Source: a virus. From it: DNA of 58,478 nt. Location: IMG/VR virus record IMGVR_UViG_3300021170_000022, positions 1 to 58,478 of that record; one strand, 5' to 3'. Below the pieces are notes generated by a model. The model saw only the letters and a list, made by a program, of their open reading frames with translations. It had not been told where the DNA came from and ran no database searches. Positions 40,616-47,345 of this stretch are shown in pieces (within the stretch, counting starts at the first letter, position 1; each line of letters starts with the position of its first letter). The position numbers and the translations under genes were made by a program.

Positions 40616-41130
40616 TGCGTTCAAAGTCCGTGCTGACGTAACCATTGATCCCACGCTGGGTATTGGTGTAGCATCGTAAACCAGGCTGAGGGTGCGTGCT
40701 CAAAACGCAGTATGGTGCCAGAGTGGTCGTTTTGGAAAATGGGCACGTAGGATAAGAGATAGTTGGCGTTGGCGTGGATGTCTGGAGTAATCGCTAGAAG
40801 CAGGCAAGTCCAGCCGGAAGAATCGGTGCACGGTGTAAAAAGCGTCTTGACGGTGTCCGAAGCGATCTGGTTCCTAGGATCGATTCGCGTTCCTCCGTAA
40901 GGACCAAACCAGATGTTCACCTGATTTTGGTTTCTAATCTGGGAAGGAGAAACACGAGTCTGAGCAAAACACGCCGTCCAAAGAGAAACCGCCAACAGGA
41001 TTTTCACCATGTGCTCAAAGCCGCCCTTTCCCATTGCCCCGTCGCTGTATGGGACCCATCCACGCGCAGGCATAGCCTTCAAAGCCCGCGCTCGCGCAAC
41101 CACTGATCCCATGCCAGGTCCTGGCGCAGT
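40585..41130. repeat. Imperfect ~90-bp direct repeat flanking a duplicated module
   Basis: The DNA at about 40585-40673 and 41041-41130 aligns at roughly three of four positions. Each copy covers the end of an exported-protein gene (W-D-Q-W-L-R-x-x-G-L-stop) and the following start of the SANT-like protein (NAMPPHMWVPYSD versus KAMPARGWVPYSD). Only the lower-coordinate copy leads into a full SANT-like gene. Confidence 0.7.
40621..41010 (-). CDS. Exported protein, paralogue A
   Basis: ATG 41010 gives 129 residues with a signal peptide (MVKILLAVSLWTACFAQ). The mature protein reads TRVSPSQIRNQNQVNIWFGP, then ASDTVKTLFTPCTDSSGWTC and ends PAWDQWLRQHGL. It is paralogous to the next gene (TRVRPSQIRNAAQLNIWPAN; DLAWDQWLRERGL). 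The two cysteines could form a disulphide. The function is unknown; it forms part of a set of five exported proteins in tandem. Confidence 0.65.
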   Translation of the reverse strand: MVKILLAVSLWTACFAQTRVSPSQIRNQNQVNIWFGPYGGTRIDPRNQIASDTVKTLFTPCTDSSGWTCLLLAITPDIHANANYLLSYVPIFQNDHSGTILRFEHAPSAWFTMLHQYPAWDQWLRQHGL

Positions 41131-41528
41131 GTCAGAATCGCAGCAGGCGAGAAGCAATAACTCAACAAAAACACCTTGAAATCGCAGAAATCTCCGATCA
41201 CGAACTGACCCACGGTACCGTGATCGATGCCAAGTGCTGGGCCGTGATCCGCCAGCGCGTAATTAACAGTCGCCCGGCCTAGATCGGTCGTGGTCACCGC
41301 CTGTACAATGCACACTTCTCCAGCGTCCTGATAGGTCGAGTGGAAGAGGGCGACGACGGTGTCCGTGTTGACCTGACTGACCGGGTGAATCTGAGTCCCG
41401 CCGTTCATATTCGCCGGCCAGATGTTCAGCTGAGCCGCATTTCGAATCTGCGAAGGGCGGACGCGCGTCTGAGCAGAGCAAATCGTCGCGAACAGCACGA
41501 ACAAAATGGTTTTCAGGGAGCTTGCCAT
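41079..41528 (-). CDS. Exported protein, paralogue B
   Basis: ATG 41528, with GGAG six bases before it, gives 149 residues. The signal (MASSLKTILFVLFATICSAQ) is followed by TRVRPSQIRNAAQLNIWPAN and NTDTVVALFHSTYQDAGEVC, then the shared end AWDQWLRERGL. Similarity to paralogue A through the whole length shows duplication followed by divergence. The first 16 bases overlap the end of the preceding gene. Confidence 0.65.
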   Translation of the reverse strand: MASSLKTILFVLFATICSAQTRVRPSQIRNAAQLNIWPANMNGGTQIHPVSQVNTDTVVALFHSTYQDAGEVCIVQAVTTTDLGRATVNYALADHGPALGIDHGTVGQFVIGDFCDFKVFLLSYCFSPAAILTLRQDLAWDQWLRERGL

Positions 41529-42238
41529 ATAGTACTCCACATATTCGGAGAGGAACATAACTTAACAGCCTTAATTGTATTGCCGACCGTCGTTTCGTAC
41601 ATCTCACCGAATGCGCATGTCGGCGGATCGCCAACAGCGAATTTAGCCGGAATCGTCTTGGCTGCGTTGCTGGCGTCCTCGCTGCCAGTATAGGCGTTAT
41701 ACCCTCCCAAATCAGGCACGGTTGCTGAATCGCGAGAGATTAAGCACGGGCCGAGCGTGCAATCGACAATGATCCCATTCCCGGCCATCATTGCATTCTG
41801 CGAGAACACCGAACGCTTATCGGCAACCGCCGTGAATTGACCGTCGACAATCGTCAGATCGGCAACCGGAAACGCCGTATCCGGCACACTCGGATTGATT
41901 ACCGCCTGAGCTGTGATGCTGATATTGGTCGTATCGAAGTTCAGCGTGAAGGCGTTTGGATACTCCAACACTAGAGCGCACGAATCAGCGATATACAGCT
42001 TACCGACCATCGGACCTGAAGAGCCGGATAGCAAGCGAGCTAAAGAAGTGGAAGTGAAGTTATCGCAGACGCGCGTTAGAAACCTCACGCGACCAGCCGC
42101 TACGGTAAGCAAGCCTCCATGGATGGTGGGAGTGAAATCGAGGACCTGCACTCCCGCCAGCCTGGTTTGCCCGAAGCTGAAAGTCAGCGCCAGTCCCAGG
42201 AGCAACCCGCAAAGCAATCCCGCAATCGACTTATTCAT
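41513..42238 (-). CDS. Exported protein, 241 residues
   Basis: The signal peptide is MNKSIAGLLCGLLLGLALTF (then SFGQ). The mature start QTRLAGVQVLDFTPTIHGGL resembles that of paralogues A and B (QTR...). The middle is beta-rich (PNAFTLNFDTTNISITAQAV). The end (ASNAAKTIPAKFAVGDPPTC, then AFGEMYETTVGNTIKAVKLC) matches the C-terminal pattern of phage fibre tips with a GDxxF/Y-ND-like metal or collar motif. A displayed adhesin-like protein is a reasonable inference. Confidence 0.65.
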   Translation of the reverse strand: MNKSIAGLLCGLLLGLALTFSFGQTRLAGVQVLDFTPTIHGGLLTVAAGRVRFLTRVCDNFTSTSLARLLSGSSGPMVGKLYIADSCALVLEYPNAFTLNFDTTNISITAQAVINPSVPDTAFPVADLTIVDGQFTAVADKRSVFSQNAMMAGNGIIVDCTLGPCLISRDSATVPDLGGYNAYTGSEDASNAAKTIPAKFAVGDPPTCAFGEMYETTVGNTIKAVKLCSSPNMWSTIWQAP

Positions 42239-42241
42239 AGG

Positions 42242-42769
42242 TCACTTTCTATAGCGGCAACTGAAGGTGTCACCAGGCTGTGGCACAGTTGCCGTGCTGA
42301 CAAACGTCATCACATTCGCTGACGTTCCAGTTCCAAGGGAGAAATCTACCGGCAACGCTGTTCCGATGACCGCCGTCAACATCAGACCGTTGCGAATGCA
42401 TTCCAAACTCGTGGACGGATTCGGCGCGTCCGGGAGATTGAAGACCAAGTTCACGCCGTCTTGTGTTCCTGATGGGACAACAGGACCCACGAACGTCGGC
42501 CCGGTATTTCCGCTGTTCACGTGCAGAGTGATCGGCGCCGTCTGCGTAGCGGCCGTGATCGTGAACTGCGACGAATCGAGAGCGACGCATCCGAGAAGTA
42601 CGAACACTCCGAACTGAGTCGAGAAGGACACTCCGATGGTCGCCGGAATCTGGATCAATCCGTTGGCGATCGCAGGCACGGGACATTTGATTTGCCCCGC
42701 TGAAATAGCGGTCGGCTGAGCCGCTACAGCCGCCGCGCAAAACAGAGTTGCGAGCAGGATCGATTTCAC
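42242..42769 (-). CDS. Exported appendage-domain protein 1
   Basis: The 175-residue product has a signal (MKSILLATLFCAAAVAAQP). Its C-terminal domain reads GTQDGVNLVFNLPDAPNPST, then SLECIRNGLMLTAVIG and ends PGDTFSCRYRK. The pattern DGVNxxFxLPxAPxPxxSLxxxRNGxxL...GD.....Y is a well-known phage tail/fibre appendage domain. It is paralogous to the next gene. ATGA overlap links the two. Confidence 0.7.
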   Translation of the reverse strand: MKSILLATLFCAAAVAAQPTAISAGQIKCPVPAIANGLIQIPATIGVSFSTQFGVFVLLGCVALDSSQFTITAATQTAPITLHVNSGNTGPTFVGPVVPSGTQDGVNLVFNLPDAPNPSTSLECIRNGLMLTAVIGTALPVDFSLGTGTSANVMTFVSTATVPQPGDTFSCRYRK

Positions 42770-43275
42770 TTTCGGTACTCCCCTGTCGTGATTACCGCTC
42801 CCACTTGAGGCTGCGATCCGCTGATGAATGTGATCACGCCTCCGCCGGCACTACTCGCGGCGACTGTATATTGTGCACCCTGTCTTTGATAGATGCCATT
42901 CACATAGAGCGAAAGGCTTGTCGATGGATTTGGGGCAGCAGATATAGTGAAGATCAGATTCACGCCGTCGATCGTGCCGCCAGGAGTCTCCGGTGGAGAG
43001 AAATTCAGCGGCGTACTCGATCCACCGATTACGCGCAAGGTAGGCGGCTTCGTGGAAGGATCGATCTTGAATCCTATAGGGTCAAACTGCACGCAGGCGA
43101 ATCCAAGCCCAGTTCCCAGCGATGAGCTAACCGGCACCACGACAAAGACGTAGGCCGGGACGCCCGGAGGCACAGCAGTCGGACAGGAGTTGAGCTGCCA
43201 CGGCTGCACCTGGGCATAAATGGAGGCCGATGCCAGCAGCAGAACGATGAGCAGGAAAACGTTTTTAGCTTTCAT
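42766..43275 (-). CDS. Exported appendage-domain protein 2
   Basis: ATG 43275, with AAAAGGAG upstream, gives 169 residues. The signal is MKAKNVFLLIVLLLASASIY (then AQ). The C-terminal domain GTIDGVNLIFTISAAPNPST, then SLSLYVNGIYQRQGAQYTVA and VGAVITTGEYRK is the same appendage fold as in the previous entry. A degenerate copy of the dispersed palindrome (42986-43000) lies in it and again encodes S-P-P-E-T. The alternative GTG 43302 overlaps the upstream stop. Confidence 0.7.
   Translation of the reverse strand: MKAKNVFLLIVLLLASASIYAQVQPWQLNSCPTAVPPGVPAYVFVVVPVSSSLGTGLGFACVQFDPIGFKIDPSTKPPTLRVIGGSSTPLNFSPPETPGGTIDGVNLIFTISAAPNPSTSLSLYVNGIYQRQGAQYTVAASSAGGGVITFISGSQPQVGAVITTGEYRK
42986..43000. 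repeat. Degenerate copy of the dispersed palindrome
   Basis: The sequence GTCTCCGGTGGAGAG differs from the consensus GTCTCCGNCGGAGAC at two right-arm positions. It is read in the same frame as the exact copies (S-P-P-E-T). Confidence 0.55.
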
Positions 43276-43298
43276 AGTTCTAAATCTCCTTTTCGCGA

Positions 43299-44081
43299 TC
43301 ACAGCAAGTCACTGAATAATCGGCGAGCCCGATCGGCAGGAATCTGCTGCCGGCGGCTACGGCCTCGAAATAATGGATCCATCGCGCTGCCCAGATTCAC
43401 GTAGGTCCGTTCGGGAAAACGTTCCCAGCACTGAATCGCCGGAATATTCCCCGCCATGCCGGCGCCATACAGCAGCACGTCGAAGTCGCGAGTTATCAGT
43501 TCATCGGTAAGGGCGCCGGTGTGCGCCAATAGATTTTCCATTGGCGTTTCGATAAATTCCGCACCGAGCATCCTCGCTGCGCCAGCGTTTCCAGCCGGGC
43601 CCATGAACATCTTCCGCCGCGGATCTTCCTTGACAGCCCGATAGAAATCGACCAGAGCAGCCGACTCTCTCATCAGCAGCAACGCCTCGAAGTGCAGCCA
43701 GGTCGGATCCGCATCGCCCACCAGCTCGGCGTAGTCTTCTGCGTAGCGCGAATGCTCCGACAGCGAATCGAATGAAGCCGAAAGCCAGTCGCCAACAAAT
43801 GTGTTCGGACCATTCACCACGCTTTCCCAACACCGCCGCAGCTCTGCGCCGAGGAAATCGGAGTAAGCCTCGCGATCGCACGTCTGCCCGCGCTTTCCGC
43901 GAATGCACTCCAACGCGCCATCTCCATAGCGAACAAAGAAGAATGGATCCCGCGCGCGGATCTCAGCTGCCAGGATCGTCGCACTTGTATCCGCGTTGAC
44001 GGTCGCGTATCGCGCCGGCGCACTATTTTTGGGAATTATATACTTGACTCCCGCACGGGAGTAATCTACAATGGTTGACAT
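43299..44081 (-). CDS. GT-D-fold glycosyltransferase-like protein, N-terminus replaced by IS insertion
   Basis: The product contains DPFFFVRYGDGALECIRGKR, the RxGDGE-like motif of GT-D (DUF1792) glycosyltransferases, and later DVLLYGAGMAGNIPAIQC. The IS element inserted just after its first codons. The present frame begins inside the left IS end (ATG 44081; MSTIVDYSRAGVKYIIPK) and joins phage sequence at NSAPARY. Removing the IS and one target repeat restores a start MAVLLKNSAPARY overlapping the methyltransferase end. The enzyme core is intact, but its native coupling and start are lost. Confidence 0.7.
   Translation of the reverse strand: MSTIVDYSRAGVKYIIPKNSAPARYATVNADTSATILAAEIRARDPFFFVRYGDGALECIRGKRGQTCDREAYSDFLGAELRRCWESVVNGPNTFVGDWLSASFDSLSEHSRYAEDYAELVGDADPTWLHFEALLLMRESAALVDFYRAVKEDPRRKMFMGPAGNAGAARMLGAEFIETPMENLLAHTGALTDELITRDFDVLLYGAGMAGNIPAIQCWERFPERTYVNLGSAMDPLFRGRSRRQQIPADRARRLFSDLL
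44023..44030. repeat. Left target-site duplication CTATTTTT
   Basis: The 8 bp CTATTTTT directly before the left inverted repeat are identical to those directly after the right one (45695-45702). Eight-base duplications are usual for IS1595-type elements. A perfect duplication indicates a recent insertion. Confidence 0.95.
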
Positions 44082-44451
44082 GAAAACAACTCCTTCCGTT
44101 CACACCACACCGGGTCCGTGGGAAGTTCGCACTGGACAGAGAACTACTTTCATCGTTCAACCGCATCAGTTCATCGAATCCGGCGTCTATGTTGCTGAAG
44201 TTTCGCCTCAAGCTGCTGGCGCTGATGGACGGCCAATCCCCGAACAAAGAGCCGCCGATGCTCGAATGATTTCCGCCACGCCCGATCTGGCTAAAGCGCT
44301 TCGCGATCTTTACATCTGCTTTGGAGATCGCGAAGGTGAATCCGAATGGTGGGAAGAATGGGCGGATATTCCAGGAATTGACACGTGCGAGGTCCGTAGG
44401 ATTTGCCTCGATAAAGCTCGCGCTGCGCTTGAAAAAGCAGGGGTGTGCTGA
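44071..44451 (+). CDS. IS passenger protein with an HTPGPWxV...DARxIxxxPDLxxAL pattern
   Basis: This 126-residue protein reads HTTPGPWEVRTGQRTTFIVQ, then AADARMISATPDLAKALRDL and ends in KARAALEKAGVC. The same layout is common in small hypothetical proteins of phages and proteobacteria. It is therefore probably a phage-derived gene carried by the IS. An ATG three codons in (44080) is an alternative start. It ends one base before the transposase ATG, so the two are co-transcribed. Confidence 0.7.
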   Translation: MVDMKTTPSVHTTPGPWEVRTGQRTTFIVQPHQFIESGVYVAEVSPQAAGADGRPIPEQRAADARMISATPDLAKALRDLYICFGDREGESEWWEEWADIPGIDTCEVRRICLDKARAALEKAGVC

Positions 44452-45378
44452 ATGTCTCGCTCTACAATCAGCACCTTTAAACTCTTCGAACTGTTCCCCG
44501 ACGCCGAGTCCGCGCGAACCTATCTCGAAGGCAGGCTGTGGCCCAATGGACTGGCCTGCCCCGAGTGCAAAACCTCGGATCGGATTACGACGCGCAAGGC
44601 CGGTTTCTACCGCTGCAACGCCTGCGGGGATTTCGATTTTACCGTCCGAACCGGAACGATTTTCGAGCGGTCGCACATCCCGCTTAATAAGTGGGTCTAT
44701 GCCATGTATCTGCTCGTCACTGCTCGCAAGGGAATCTCTTCGATGCAGTTGGCTAAGGAGATCGGCGTTACCCAAAAGTCCGCTTGGTTCATGCTTTCCC
44801 GCCTGCGTGAGGCTTGCGGCGATGATTCGGGCATCGATAAGTTGCGCGGGACGGTCGAGGTTGACGAGTGCTTTGTGGGTGGCAAGGAAGCCAACAAACA
44901 CGAATCCAAGAAACTGCACGCCGGTCGCGGCTCCGTCGGTAAGGTTGCGGTTTTGGGGCTTAGGGAGCGCGGCGGACGGACACGGGCAAAGATCATTGCC
45001 GACCGCACCATTCAGACGATCCAAGGTGAGATTCATGCAGGCGTCGAAGTCGGCGCTCAACTTTACACCGATGAGCACGTTGCCTATACAGATCTGGACG
45101 GACTGTTCTTTCGCCATGACACCGTGAACCACTCGGCAGGCGAGTACAAGCGTGGCGCGGCGCACACGAACGGCATCGAGTCCGTATGGGCGGTCCTGAA
45201 GCGTGGGCTTCACGGCGTCTATCACCACGCCAGCCCGAAACACCTTGGACGCTACGTTGATGAGTTCACCTTTAGGCTGAACGAGGGGAACGTCGGGCGA
45301 CACACACTGGAACGCCTTGACTCGTTCGTGGACCGGGTGTCCGGCAAGCGGCTGACTTACGCTAGGTTGACCGCATGA
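44452..45378 (+). CDS. ISXO2-like (IS1595) transposase
   Basis: The 308-residue enzyme has an N-terminal zinc ribbon (Cys36/39 and Cys55/58: CPECK, CNACG). An HTH follows (SSMQLAKEIGVTQKSAWFML). The catalytic domain has Asp138 in VEVDECFVGG, Asp207 in YTDEHVAY, and Asn240/Glu243 in HTNGIESVWAVLKRG. This DDN-type triad plus the SVWxxLKRG helix is diagnostic for IS1595. Length is normal and no frame break is seen, so it should be active. Confidence 0.97.
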   Translation: MSRSTISTFKLFELFPDAESARTYLEGRLWPNGLACPECKTSDRITTRKAGFYRCNACGDFDFTVRTGTIFERSHIPLNKWVYAMYLLVTARKGISSMQLAKEIGVTQKSAWFMLSRLREACGDDSGIDKLRGTVEVDECFVGGKEANKHESKKLHAGRGSVGKVAVLGLRERGGRTRAKIIADRTIQTIQGEIHAGVEVGAQLYTDEHVAYTDLDGLFFRHDTVNHSAGEYKRGAAHTNGIESVWAVLKRGLHGVYHHASPKHLGRYVDEFTFRLNEGNVGRHTLERLDSFVDRVSGKRLTYARLTA

Positions 45379-45542
45379 AGCGCAAGCGGACCAATCGCTT
45401 GACATTGGAGCAACGGTTGGCGAGGGCGCGTCAAATCGCCGAGGATAACGCCAAGCGCCGATGCCCCGATTGCGGGCGTCTATGCCGGTGGACAGCCGGA
45501 AACTACGGAATGCGTGCTCAATGTGAGCACTGCGGAGGCTAA
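45375..45542 (+). CDS. IS passenger: small zinc-ribbon protein
   Basis: The ATG at 45375 overlaps the transposase stop (ATGA). The 55-residue product has a basic helical start (MKRKRTNRLTLEQRLARARQ) and a zinc ribbon (CPDCGRLCRW, then CEHCGG). Such a ribbon could bind nucleic acid and assist the transposase. It is too short for standard gene finders. Confidence 0.6.
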   Translation: MKRKRTNRLTLEQRLARARQIAEDNAKRRCPDCGRLCRWTAGNYGMRAQCEHCGG

Positions 45543-45671
45543 ATGAACAAACCTGTTCCTCCCGAACTGGACCGGATAACCGACAAGGTTTTGGCATACA
45601 AGCCGAAGCCAAAGACGAAGGCCGCGAAGCGGCGCAAGCGAAAGAGGCAACGCGATGCAAAGAAAGGTTAA
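45543..45671 (+). CDS. IS passenger: very basic 42-residue peptide
   Basis: The ATG lies immediately after the zinc-ribbon stop. The product is MNKPVPPELDRITDKVLAYK followed by a Lys/Arg tail (PKPKTKAAKRRKRKRQRDAK). It ends one base before the right inverted repeat. The tail would bind DNA or RNA. It may be a transposition accessory peptide. Confidence 0.5.
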   Translation: MNKPVPPELDRITDKVLAYKPKPKTKAAKRRKRKRQRDAKKG

Positions 45672-45694
45672 CGGGAGTCATGTATATAAATCCC

Positions 45695-46246
45695 CTATTT
45701 TTGAGCAACACAGCCATATCCAAGCGGGAAATTGAAAACGCCCAGCGAAACACGAGCGCGCGGTTCGTGGACAATGACCGAAAACCCAAAGTCACGCAGT
45801 AAGCGCTCCATGCCGGCCTTCGTGAACCGCCATAGATCGGAATCTTCGACCTCGTCCCAGTTCGTGACATAGGTCAGGATCAGGTGGCCACCGGGACGCA
45901 ACCACGCAGCAAAGCCGCGGAGCAGCTCTGGCACGTGTTCGATGTACTGCAGCACCTGGTTGCACATGATCGCGTCCAGCGGCCCCATCGCGGGACTGCC
46001 GTTTAGCCCGTCCCCGATTTCGAACGGAATATACTGGCCGCCCTGCACGAGATCGCTGTATGGCATCTTTCCGCAGCCAAAATCCAACACGCGGCCCTGC
46101 AGATACCGCCGATGCTTTTCCATGAACTGGCGGATACTCGCCCGCTCGATCTGCCTGACCTGGTCGAACCCGGCGAAGTCCCGATCCAGATCGCACTGAC
46201 TCGCGCCGTCAAGCTCCGGCGCCCGCAGGTACCGCAAGCTGATCAC
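45695..46246 (-). CDS. Class I SAM-dependent methyltransferase (third of three)
   Basis: I use GTG 46246: GGAGG lies eight bases before it and GTGA overlaps the upstream stop. The 183-residue product has motif I VLDFGCGKMPYSDLV, then AIMCNQVLQYIEHVPELLRG and LRPGGHLILTYVTNWDEVED. The target cannot be read from the sequence. The last codons lie in the IS target site; the stop TAG is part of CTATTTTT read on the minus strand, so this protein is unchanged by the insertion. Confidence 0.85.
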   Translation of the reverse strand: MISLRYLRAPELDGASQCDLDRDFAGFDQVRQIERASIRQFMEKHRRYLQGRVLDFGCGKMPYSDLVQGGQYIPFEIGDGLNGSPAMGPLDAIMCNQVLQYIEHVPELLRGFAAWLRPGGHLILTYVTNWDEVEDSDLWRFTKAGMERLLRDFGFSVIVHEPRARVSLGVFNFPLGYGCVAQK

Positions 46247-46839
46247 GCCAGCTTCCTCCACACGCCGACCAGCGTCCTACACGGAAACCCATCCAAATCC
46301 TGATCCAGAATCACGCGACGCTCTTCGAACAAATTCGTATAAGAAAGATGCTTGTCCAGCTTCTCTTCCGTCAGCGAATGATCGTGGATCAGGTTGAGCA
46401 GCTCCGGAGGCCTCAGATTGACATGGAGATAAAACCTCCCGCCTGGCTTAAGCAATCGCGCCACCTTTAGCACGACGTAAAAGTCCATCTCGCCATGATC
46501 CAGCGCATTGGTCGTCAAGATCGCATCGAACGTCTCGTTTGTGTCCCAGCGTTCGAAGCATTCGTCGACCTGGCGGATGTCGCCCCGGTCCTCGAGGATG
46601 CCGGCCGCATGATATACCGGGAACAATGGATCGACCGCAAACTTAAGATGGGCGTCTAGATATGGCAACAATCCCCAATGCGGGCCCGTACCGATCTCCA
46701 GAATCTGCGCGTGGCCCCTCGGCACCGTGATCCCGAGCGCCTCCAGATACTGCTTGAGCTGCGCTCGCTCATCGCCCATATCGGCACGAAGCCAATGCTT
46801 CAGCTCGAGCAGATCCTTGTGCGTGAGCGTGAGGCTCAT
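46243..46839 (-). CDS. Class I SAM-dependent methyltransferase (second of three)
   Basis: The 198-residue product has motif I ILEIGTGPHWGLLPYL, then DAILTTNALDHGEMDFYVVL and LLKPGGRFYLHVNLRPPELL. The HEHxxx-type post motif suggests a small-molecule or sugar methyltransferase, not a DNA methylase: no NPPY or DPPY motif is present. It is linked by 4-bp overlaps to the other two methyltransferase genes. Sugar or lipid carrier methylation is a fair guess from the neighbouring glycosyltransferases. Confidence 0.85.
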   Translation of the reverse strand: MSLTLTHKDLLELKHWLRADMGDERAQLKQYLEALGITVPRGHAQILEIGTGPHWGLLPYLDAHLKFAVDPLFPVYHAAGILEDRGDIRQVDECFERWDTNETFDAILTTNALDHGEMDFYVVLKVARLLKPGGRFYLHVNLRPPELLNLIHDHSLTEEKLDKHLSYTNLFEERRVILDQDLDGFPCRTLVGVWRKLA

Positions 46840-47345
46840 TTCACAGCCTCCAGGATCACCATAATTTTATGGCGTTCAGGAGCGTCCGGCGCATACTGGA
46901 TCGGCGTCCAGTTTTTTCCGCTTCGCCCGCCAACGGTTCGGAACAATGCCGTGACCCCCATCCCCGGCCCTAGGCGTCCGCGCTCCCCTCCTCGGTGGTT
47001 CCACTCTTCACAAAAGTAATAACGGGTGTCCGCCGTCCATACCGAAACATGTGTCGGATCGACCCAGGGAGCAACCCCGGGAAGGCACGGAACGTACAGG
47101 TCGAGCTTCCCGCCTGGCCGCAGCACCCTATGCGCTTCATTCAGGCACCAGATGATCCCTTTGTTGCCAGGGAATTCGGCGTTGTCCAGGTGTTCGAACA
47201 CATCATGCGCAAAAATCTCGTTGGCGCTCGAATCCCCCCAGGGCCACGGCTTTCGCAGATCCGCAATCACATCCGCCGGCGCTACGCGGTCGACGTTCAC
47301 ATAGCCGGGCCTATGATCGTCCGAACATCCGAGATTCAGCTTCAT
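46836..47345 (-). CDS. Class I SAM-dependent methyltransferase (first of three)
   Basis: ATG 47345 overlaps the stop of the glycosyltransferase gene (ATGA). The 169-residue product starts MKLNLGCSDDHRPGYVNVDR, the compact motif I of the LNLGCG-type sugar methyltransferases. It continues FAHDVFEHLDNAEFPGNKGI and LRPGGKLDLYVPCLPGVAPW. Such enzymes often sit in surface-glycan clusters. It forms a translationally coupled run with two further methyltransferases. Confidence 0.85.
   Translation of the reverse strand: MKLNLGCSDDHRPGYVNVDRVAPADVIADLRKPWPWGDSSANEIFAHDVFEHLDNAEFPGNKGIIWCLNEAHRVLRPGGKLDLYVPCLPGVAPWVDPTHVSVWTADTRYYFCEEWNHRGGERGRLGPGMGVTALFRTVGGRSGKNWTPIQYAPDAPERHKIMVILEAVK

Larger units (their letters stand above)
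44031..45694 (+). mobile_element. Complete IS1595-family element with three passenger genes
   Basis: The element is 1664 bp. Its ends are 23-bp imperfect inverted repeats (44031-44053 and 45672-45694) that match at 21 positions; the left one starts GGGAATTATATACTTGACTC. They are flanked by the perfect 8-bp repeat CTATTTTT. It carries an ISXO2-like transposase gene on the plus strand, opposite to the phage genes. One small gene lies before the transposase and two after it. The insertion lies between a methyltransferase gene and a glycosyltransferase-like gene and changes the start of the latter. Confidence 0.95.
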
